A stretch of DNA of 64,000 bases, from NCBI GenBank assembly GCA_029959085.1, contig JARWIR010000018.1:1860001-1924000 (forward strand), given 5' to 3'. Source of the DNA: Nemophila menziesii (taxonomy: Eukaryota; Streptophyta; Magnoliopsida; Boraginales; Hydrophyllaceae). The translations under genes were made by a program, and so were the position numbers. The notes below the pieces were generated by a model that searched no databases, was not told where the DNA came from, and saw only the letters and a program-made list of their open reading frames with translations. Shown in pieces: positions 56,914 to 64,000 of the stretch (position 1 is the first letter of the stretch; each line of letters begins with the position of its first letter).

Positions 56914-57383
56914 TCACAAGTTATTAAAATTACAAAAGATTATGAAAAATTAGGTATACATGAGGTTAAGATTGGAAGTTATGAACAGTTTCAAGGGCAA
57001 GAGAGAGAAGTTATTATCCTATCTACAGTTTGATCAATATGCAAACACAAGAAAGATGAAAGAAGTAACTCTCTTGGATTAATTAGTAATCCAAGGAGAT
57101 TTAATATTGCGATGACACGTGCTAGATCGTTACTTATAATCGTTGGTGACTCACACATATTGCAGAAGGTAAAGTTTTCTTTTTATGTGTTACATGATTA
57201 ATTGCATTGTTAGACCTTGTATTATGAAAAAGTAGTAAATACATCTTTTGATTATAAATTATAGGATAAGCATTGGAGATCCTGTTATGGTATTGTTCTG
57301 ATAATGGTTCTTATCAAGGTTGCGCTTTACTTGAACAAGAGGACATGTTAAGTCAAAAATTAAGAGATTGGGCCGATAATTGA
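56914..57383 (+). pseudogene. SDE3-like RNA helicase, last two exons, copy 2
   Basis: As in copy 1, but better kept. Exon one reads through [19 protein letters not shown], the same TGA, then SLGLISNPRRFNIAMTRARS and LLIIVGDSHILQK without the one-base deletion of copy 1, with donor GTAAAG at 57179. Exon two (from 57265) has the same frame shift after DKHW, then DNGSYQGC, EQEDMLSQKLRDWADN and a TGA at 57381-57383. The shared TGA and shared shift show that the gene was already dead before the segment was duplicated. Confidence 0.85.
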
Positions 57384-58278
57384 AAGAAGAATCTTTATTT
57401 TGTCAATAATTCATCTTTTATCTTTTATCTTTAACCTTTTTCCATTAATTATCACTAGATATGGATTTTTTTTAGAACACTAGATGTAGATGAAAAGAGA
57501 CTTGTATGTGAAAAGCTCAAGACAATTTCTTTTAACTATTTACTAAATCATTATCTCAACTCATGCATGAATTTAGTGTCTATAAATGGTTGGTAATCAA
57601 TATTTGGCCCAGCAATTTATTGGGCCACGACTCCCATTGTTAATATAGAAATAAATTCAAATAAAGGTTTAAAATGTCAAAACATTATTTTTAAAGTCTA
57701 ATTAAAAAATAATTTTATAAAAATTGTAATTATAATCCGGTTCGTTTTCTTACTATTTAACCCTCTTCATATTTGGGTTTATTTAAATTTTTTTTCCGCA
57801 TTGTTATATACACGATGGGTACATACCTAATACCTGTTTTTCAATTGCTACATACCATACCTGTTTTTCTATTGGTACATACCATACATGTTTTTGTTTT
57901 TGTTATAAAATCATTTTTTCTAAAATTGCATTATAGGTCCCTATGTATTTGGGTATATATGTACATGTCAAAGTCTGTGTATATCACATTGGTACGTACC
58001 CAATTCAAAGTATGAGGAGATGTCCATATTTATTTAGATAACCCAATTCAAGTTACTGTGTCAAGGTCCACTGGGTACGTATCCATACAAATCTGACAAC
58101 TAACAAATATCACAAGCAAATTAACCTCACGGGTATGTACCCACTACAAGTAGGGGTGTACCCAAATAGCTCATTCCCAAGTAGAACAAATTCCAGGTGG
58201 GTAGTATCTATTCAATGTCTATGTCCATGTTAGGTATAAATCCAGTTGGGTTTTTATGCATTTCAAAGTATCTCCAAC
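57384..58278. other. No gene seen, copy 2
   Basis: Parallel to 51727-52655. Confidence 0.5.
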
Positions 58279-59329
58279 AGTTAGACCATTATCCAAGTAG
58301 TTAGACCATCTCCAACAGTTGTGCCAAACTAATATTCATTTTACATATCAATTTTTTTTACTGCAAAACAATGAAATATCATTTTATGTTAAGAAAACAA
58401 TGAATCATGATACAACCTAACAAATATAACAAGCATTGGAATAAAATAAAAAGAAAATCTCTTTACAGTACACGCATTGAAGCAAAAAAAAAAACAAGTC
58501 TCTTCACATTAGCATTAGAAAAAAGAAAAAAGGAAATCTCTTTACAGTTTACGCTGAGTTGAACAAAAAAAAGGAAATCTCTTCACACTCACTTCTCACA
58601 TAAATAAAAAGAAACGACAAAATAAACGTTAAAAAACAATGAAATATTCTTGTATTATAAAAAATGAAACGTGATAAAACCGATAATGAGATTAGGTTAA
58701 AAATAAATCAATTTTTTACCTAAACTTGGGTTTTTCGCGCAAGCCGGTTTAATGATAGTGGAGAATGATCCAGTCGGCGGTTTTCTTGTGCAGGATAGCA
58801 GCTTAGTGCAGGAGATTGGCGATAACAACAGTTTTCTTCGCAAGGGATGGCGGTTTGCTTGTTCAGGAGAGTGGCTTCATGCGAAGGTGGAGAATGGTCC
58901 ACTAGTTCTTGTGTATGATAGCTTGTTGGTACGAAGGTAAAAACTGGGTGTGAAGAATGAGAGGAGAGAAGAAGAAGAGAGAGAGAGTTGAAATAGAGAA
59001 ACCGTAAAAAAAAAGTCTTCTATAGGATTTCGTTTTGCGATTAACCTGTTCTCTGTGAACTAAACGAATGTCGGTTATTTGGTCTTTTAGACAGCAACTA
59101 ACCAGCTAGTTCACATAAGGTTTCTTATTATAAACAATCATATGTCTTAGGGCTTAAAGGAAAATGCCATGTTAGAATACTAACCAAAAAAGATGAGTCA
59201 GTGGAGTAGATAATGAATCCATATGAGTTTGATTAGTATAATATTTATATAATATAGGTTGAGTAAGAATATATGGAGTTAAAAATTAGAACACTATATG
59301 GAGTTTGGACTGGTAAAACTTTAAATAAA
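58279..59329. other. No recognised gene
   Basis: The left edge repeats AGTTAGACCAT twice (58279 and 58299), the second followed by CTCCAACAG, a phrase common at the ends of plant non-autonomous DNA elements. GGAAATCTCTT recurs three times at 58450-58580. A 62-codon plus frame at 58752-58940 (MIVENDPVGGFLVQDSSLVQ) is open but short and unknown; GAGA runs follow at 58960-58990. Confidence 0.35.
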
Positions 59330-59717
59330 TAATTTGATAAAGTGCTAAAGGTAAGAGAATAACGAAATTGCATAGTTTAGAAAGTGATTAAGATGGTTCT
59401 TTCATAAGCCCCTTGTTGCCTTTTAGCTTGATGTCCAAATTTATTTTATTATATCCTTCTCAGCCCCTTCTAGACTTTCTAAAGCCTTTTTATTAGCCAC
59501 ATTATAAGCCATGTCCGTTTAGATTTTATGACTTTTCCATATGACCCGCACTCGAATCGCGATGCATAGACAATTGTTTTAGAGCTTGAGTTTGGGGTGG
59601 TGGGTCCACCATTATGGGAATTATTATAGGGTTGGGATTTTTGAGCTTATTAATTGTGCTATGTTCTATATATTGATGATGAATCACAGGTCTATATTGG
59701 AACCCTTTTCTGGGGTA
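59330..59717 (+). repeat. Family-T 3' region fragment
   Basis: Matches 37090-37430 in the same direction, with an extra 50 bases near 59550-59590 that match the 9300/32340 versions reversed. It joins LINE sequence at about 59718. Confidence 0.7.
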
Positions 59718-60209
59718 ATAGTGAATGAATACGGTTATAATTAGGAGGGGTATTACTAATTTTTTCGGAAGAATGTAATATTTCATTAAAGTCACCAATT
59801 AATATCCAGGGTTTATTAATGTTTTTATTCCATATAAAGATTTTTCATCCCAAAGTTTAATACGTTGTTTTAGATCGTTAAGGGCATGTATACACACCAT
59901 ATAATAAGGAAAATATGCTTCATTAATGTACAAGATTATAAAATGTTGGCTAGACATGATAACTTCTAGCTTAATATCCGAGTGCCAAAGAACCAAAATG
60001 CCCCCGGAGTGAAAGGCAGTGCCGATAGGATCCCTAACAAAACTATTAACATAATTAAAGTTTTTTAAAACATCAGGAGCGTCTATGGCGCGTAACATAG
60101 TTTCAAAAAAACACATCACTCCTGGTTTAAACCTATTTACTACGGACTTAAGACTAAAAATTGTCAAGGGAGACCGTATACCCTGACAGTTCCACACTAG
60201 CGTACTCAC
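59718..60209 (-). pseudogene. LINE ORF2 endonuclease N-terminal half
   Basis: Minus strand, start at 60209: MSTLVWNCQGIRSPLTIFSL, then RFKPGVMCFFETMLRA, FHSGGILVLWHSDIKLEV and ILYINEAYFP. After a frame shift near 59805 comes WILIGDFNEILHSSEK. These are the early blocks of the AP-type endonuclease of plant LINEs: the N-C-Q-G strand, the catalytic E of FET, the GG-x-x-x-xW block and GDFNE. The domain ends at about 59718, before the SDH block. It is the same region that is interrupted at 6978, in a different copy. Confidence 0.85.
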
Positions 60210-60780
60210 TGAACATCCTTGGACGTCTTGGGGATAGTCTGGATATCCCTTAGTCGATTAATAGTTCCGTAATACCCTTCTGTAATACCCTTCACCTTAA
60301 TATTTTCTCTACCAAACAAGACCTCCTGATTCGTATAACTATCTCAAATAAGTTTCCTTTAAAATGAAAAAGGTCATCAAAAGAAAATTTCATCGAATAA
60401 GTGGAGTTGTAAAGTCCAAACCATGGTCTACTGAGGTCACACCTAAAGTGTCCCTTAGCCCAACCCAAATTAGCGTGGAAAGCCCATCCTAGGCTAAACA
60501 AATCAAGATGATTCACATAGGCCCAAAAGAGATAGCTTAAAGAAAAAAAAAACCATTTGCAGAATTCTTATAAATCAAAGAAAAGCACACAATGCTCGTA
60601 GAGAGAGTGAGTCAAACCTGTACAAAAGATTATCCTATCTGGGTAAGATTCATCGGAGTGGTCTTTCCTATAGAAACCAAGAGAGACACCTTTCGTCATC
60701 ACTCTTCCCCAATTCAAGATGGTCCGAGCTTCTCTTAGGAAGGTACGAGTGGTCTTAAGGTCAATAAAATAATTGTGTTT
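60210..60780 (-). pseudogene. LINE ORF1 remnant
   Basis: Minus strand, directly upstream of the ORF2 start. Readable parts are TFLREARTILNWGRVMTKGV, SLGFYRKDHSDESYPDRIIF and CTGLTHSLYEHC, then after shifts FSLGWAFHANLGWAKGHFRC, DLSRPWFGLYNSTYSMKFSF and KGNLFE. No enzyme motif and no intact zinc knuckle is seen. The place and composition fit the RNA-binding ORF1 product. Stops and shifts between the blocks make it non-functional. Confidence 0.6.
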
Positions 60781-61054
60781 TGCATCTTTCTTTGGATAAA
60801 TAACTCATTTCGTCCCTTATCTTGCAAAAGTAACATTTTAATCTCTTATCTTTCGATATTTGTGTTGAGGTATTTGGCATGTATGGTACCATCCCTCAAT
60901 TGTTTTGAAGGGTATTGAGCAAGATAATCTTCGGACTACCTTAATGGTATATTTGAATGGTTAACTTTTTTGTGTTTTTTCTTCCTATCTGGTTTAATTT
61001 ATTAAAATTTACCAATATGAAAAATTATATTTTTCACCACCTAACTCATCTATG

Positions 61055-61994
61055 CAGGGCCGGCTGGGCCCCGAAAATTTGAGGCCCCCAAAAAAATATT
61101 TATTGTATGATAATAATGATAAAATATATATAAGTTGGTTGTAAATGTTATCATAAGTGTAATAATTAGCATAGTAGAAATTTTGGAGGATGTCACATAA
61201 TAAGTCATGGGTTCGAAACCCCTTCGTTGTCCCTTTATTTTTTTGCTGCAACTTTCTTTAACCGATGCAGACCATATTTTTTTGCTGAATAAATTAAATG
61301 GCCTTGTTAGATAAAAGAAACATCACTCAAATAATTAAAAAAACATGTTATCATCATTTAGAAAAAAAAACATCTAAAAAAATATCACATCAATAAAAAA
61401 ACAACATTGCTAAAATATTAAGGAGAAAAAACAAGCACAAAGTAAAGTTATTTTTCTATTTTTATAAGAGTAATTATAATTAATATTTTTATATATATTT
61501 TAATTTAAGATTGAATTATATTTATCAATATTTAACTGAATTTATTTCAAATCACAAACGAATATTATAACAAAACGCGAAACGAAAAATTAAATATAGA
61601 TGTTCTATTATTTTACTACTACTTTAACATGATTCACAATAAAAAATCCGGGCATGCAAAAAAATATAAAAAAAAGTACAGATGAATTTATTATTCCTTA
61701 AAAACAAGTTATTCACAAATTTATTTTTTAACCTAAATAATCAGAGTATTAGAATATAAAAATATTAATAAAGTTATTAATAGTGATTATATTGATAGAG
61801 ACTGAGCATGTGAATGTTTATGTGTAATCTAATACAGTAATTTATCTCAATATTTTTAATAAATATTAATTTCATGAATTTTACTATAAAATTATCTATA
61901 TATGATTTGTTTTATCAATTTTGCTTATTATACTGTAAAGTGCCTTATTTTTGTTTCTCGCCTTAGGTACCCGAGAACGCTCGGGCCGGCCTTG
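61055..61994. mobile_element. Non-autonomous hAT-like element (940 bp)
   Basis: The left end CAGGGCCGGCTGGGCC and the right end GGGCCGGCCTTG are inverted at the tips, and the flanks are CATCTATG (61047-61054) and CATCTATC (61995-62002), an 8-bp duplication with one mismatch. CAGGGCCGGC ends are frequent in plant hAT families. The interior is very AT-rich, with a tRNA-like TGGGTTCGAAACCCC at about 61208. No transposase. Confidence 0.8.
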
Positions 61995-62639
61995 CATCTA
62001 TCATTTAACATCATTTAACAGTAGGGTGATATGAGTAGTATGTAAATGTCTTATATTCAATTTCTCATAAATATTAGATGACAAGATATTGACAATAATA
62101 TCTGAATCTAACAAACTTCCCTCTATATGTAAGTGTCTTATGTCATATGGGGAGTAAATACCCATGACTCTTTCATTTGTTGGGAGAGTAGAACATGCCA
62201 AGATGCTATTAAAAATTCATTCTTTTGTTATGTCCTCGATCTCTCTTCTATGGGTACACATTATCTGTTCATATATTTAACATAAGAAGGGATAATCTTA
62301 ATTAACGAAATGAAAGGTAAACTAACATATATTTTGTTAAATATTTATAACACTGCTTTCTTCTTTTCATAAAGTTCGCTACTTTGTTTTATAAGTAAAG
62401 TAAAATGTGTTTTAGGCACAATATTTCAAATAAATAGAGACATAAATAGGGGTTCCATCATTATTGGGTTGTTTATTCAATTGTTTTAGTATATGATTCT
62501 AAATACTAACATTATTACTAGTACGACTAATATGTCATTTTGGGTGAGACAGGGTAGCCACTGCTACATTTATTCTTGTGGACGGAAAAAATGGTCTAAA
62601 CGCATCACAATTTGTATTGTTAATCATATTGCACCCTCC
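61995..62639. other. Intron-derived DNA of the NudC-type locus
   Basis: 62230-62640 resembles 44940-45350. No exon is readable apart from the tail that follows. Confidence 0.55.
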
Positions 62640-62649
62640 AATTATTAAT
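62640..62649 (+). pseudogene. BOB1: BOBBER/NudC-type gene, exon tail
   Basis: The bases CCTCCAATTATTAAT, ending at 62649, read PPIIN, followed by the donor GTGAGA. They match PIID at the end of the 44238 exon. The rest of the exon has been lost. Confidence 0.55.
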
Positions 62650-62762
62650 GTGAGATTATCTTCTTTTTTGTTTAAGCATGCTCATTATTTTGTTTTAAAC
62701 ATGTTATATTTTCTTATTGTAGATTTAAAACATAGTTTCTAACGTTAATAATGTATTTGCAG

Positions 62763-62811
62763 GGTGAGCTATACAAGCCTGTGAAACCAAATGATTGCTT
62801 TTGGAGTCCAG
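62763..62811 (+). CDS. BOB1: BOBBER/NudC-type gene, exon GELYKP
   Basis: After a TTTGCAG acceptor, the exon reads GELYKPVKPNDCFWSP in phase 0 and ends with one base of the next codon before GTTCGT. In plant BOBBER proteins this block follows KGQ-PIID directly. It forms the last strands of the CS domain; the W of the CxW block is conserved. Intact in itself, but the 5' exons before it are missing or reduced, so the whole locus here is probably a pseudogene. Confidence 0.85.
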
Positions 62812-63610
62812 GTTCGTTTTTTTTGTTCTTATTCTGCTATATATGCTTTATCTTGGGGGCGTTTTAGGAATTTTGTTTAATGGTAGTTTTAACATTTTAA
62901 AAATGTAAGGGAAAAATTCTCAAATAGTCTATGAGCTGTATAAGATACTTGAATAATCCTTGAACTTTGTTCTTTTACCACTATAATTTGAACCCATTTT
63001 TTACTACTAAGTCCAGCTGGTGGTATTTATTTTTGTAATTAATAATAGAAAAATTCCCCAAATGGTCCCTGAATTATACAATTATTACTGGTTTGGTCCT
63101 CAAACTTCTTTACCACATGGTACTTAACTTTGAAATAAGGGCGCAACCATATTTTATTGTTAGGGGTGATTTTTTTTGGAATTTATTACACTAGGTCCTT
63201 ATACAAATATTGCTAAATTGGTCCAGATATTAATTTTTCTTGACTTAATTGCAATATCAGACCCTATATTGTGAAATATTGCAATAAAATCCTTGTATTA
63301 TATAAAATTTCACTATTGATCCAAATATTAATTTTTTTTTAAAAATTATTTACACTATAAGTCCCTATATTTGTTATACAAGTAAAATAAATTTAAGCTT
63401 AATAAATCAGGTCCATGGACCCTCCATAGGGACTAACTAAGTTTTAAGGATCATTTGCATAACTTTTAAAGTTGGAGGACGAATGAGGTAAAAAGGGTAT
63501 TGTTTTAGTAACTATTTGGGGGAGTTTTTCTTCTCATATTGTAAATTTTTGAAAAATAAATATATAATTCTAAGATTTATTAAGTTTAATCTTAATTATT
63601 TTGTTTGCAG

Positions 63611-63777
63611 AGGATCAAAAATCTGTGTCTGTATTACTTACAAAACAAGACCAAATGGATTGGTGGAAATGTTTGGTGAAGGGTGAAACTGAAGTGGATA
63701 CTCAAAAAGTTGAACCTGAAACAAGAAAAATCTCAGATTTGGATCCTAAAACTAGATCAACTGTGGAAAAAATGATG
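63611..63777 (+). CDS. BOB1: BOBBER/NudC-type gene, exon with the WWK block
   Basis: After a TTTGCAG acceptor, it joins the previous exon in frame (P-E-D) and reads EDQKSVSVLLTKQDQMDWWK, CLVKGETEVDTQKVEPETRK and ISDLDPKTRSTVEKMM, then GTTAAG as donor. This is the highly conserved C-terminal block of NudC-domain proteins (DQM-WW, KGEPEIDTQKVEPE, LSDLD-ETR-TVEKMM). It is fully open, and the expected last exon (FDQRQK and on) lies beyond the window end. The intron between is about 800 bp and full of the repeated phrases found at 46180-46810. Confidence 0.92.
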
Positions 63778-64000
63778 GTTAAGTTCTTGATACTTCTTTA
63801 CTCTTTTGGTCCCTTATATTTTCATGTTTTGATAGATTGGTTCTTTATGTTGCAAATGTGATGTTTTAAGTCTTTTGTATTTTGATTTTTGTGATAATGT
63901 TAGTCATTATCTTGGAAATTGGGGTGGAGCCAAACTAGGTTGGGGGTAGGTAATGCATATTTTTACATAATATATGGACATGTAGTGCAATTATCTCATA
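63778..64000. other. Intron start of the NudC-type locus
   Basis: Begins the dispersed block also at 43010, 50575 and 56205 (TATGGACATGTAGTGCAATT). The window ends inside it. Confidence 0.6.

Larger units (their letters stand above)
52656..58278. repeat. Segmental duplication, copy 2 (5623 bp)
   Basis: Direct repeat of 47262-52655, head to tail. It is 229 bp longer, nearly all of it the 232-bp MITE at 54616 and its 3-bp duplication, less small deletions. Each copy ends CTCCAAC, and the base before copy 1 is CTCAAC, so the junction shares CAAC. Confidence 0.93.

Noticed and set aside
58752..58940. 62-codon frame starting MIVENDPVGG
   Set aside because: Short, no known domain, opposite strand equally open; may be element-derived.
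61190..61235. tRNA-like TGGGTTCGAAACCCC
   Set aside because: Only a B-box-like arm; no cloverleaf around it and it lies inside a hAT-like element.

Overview
The window is nuclear DNA of a flowering plant, most likely a eudicot. Evidence: AT-rich intergenic DNA packed with plant-type retroelements (Ty1/copia with an initiator-Met primer site, Ty3/gypsy-like elements with an Asp-tRNA primer site, L1-type LINEs with RNase H tails), small DNA transposons, and two recognisable plant gene families, a BOBBER/NudC-type protein and an SDE3-like RNA helicase. Every reading frame of any length is either a transposon frame or a broken gene piece; I see no complete, obviously functional host gene.

Layout. 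1-1927: internal piece of an LTR element (minus strand), here called family T. 2040-2790: 3' end of a LINE. 3101-15440: a second LINE (plus strand) carrying a five-copy tandem array of about 524 bp, a 551-bp hAT-like insertion and, inside its endonuclease domain, a complete 7.5-kb non-autonomous family-T element (6979-14498, minus strand). 15441-16052: LTR fragment. 16053-21517: no gene; a SINE-like copy and a 1.6-kb TIR-like element. 21518-28576: a decayed Ty1/copia element with a LINE 3' end sitting in, or directly against, each LTR beside the TATA box. 29220-30012: gypsy-type gag fragment. 30391-42960: three more family-T-like elements, one reversed relative to the next, the last inserted into the LTR of the one before.

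42961-64000 is a duplicated, exploded gene neighbourhood. Pieces of a BOBBER/NudC-domain gene lie at 44238, 46029, 62640-62811 and 63611, with shared intron sequence. Between them is a head-to-tail 5.4-kb segmental duplication (47262-52655 and 52656-58278), each copy holding the last exons of an SDE3-like helicase pseudogene. The second copy was later hit by a 232-bp Tourist-like MITE, and the first copy keeps the empty site. 59718-60780 is a LINE 5' half (minus strand), and 61055-61994 a hAT-type element with an 8-bp duplication.

The most interesting signal is in family T. Its members carry one frame that joins a coiled-coil gag-like part to an integrase-tail-like end, or alternatively a plant-transposon-protein frame, with no reverse transcriptase. 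They share structured non-coding signals: a constant 46-nt hairpin at the LTR 5' terminus (six LTRs); a hairpin abutting the polypurine tract whose stem pairs co-vary between members; four spaced CCCTGACGGGG-like motifs in the LTR; and a GC-rich spacer whose short palindromes differ in sequence from member to member. These look like cis signals that let a coding-poor element use another element's enzymes. That reading is inference from the sequence alone.
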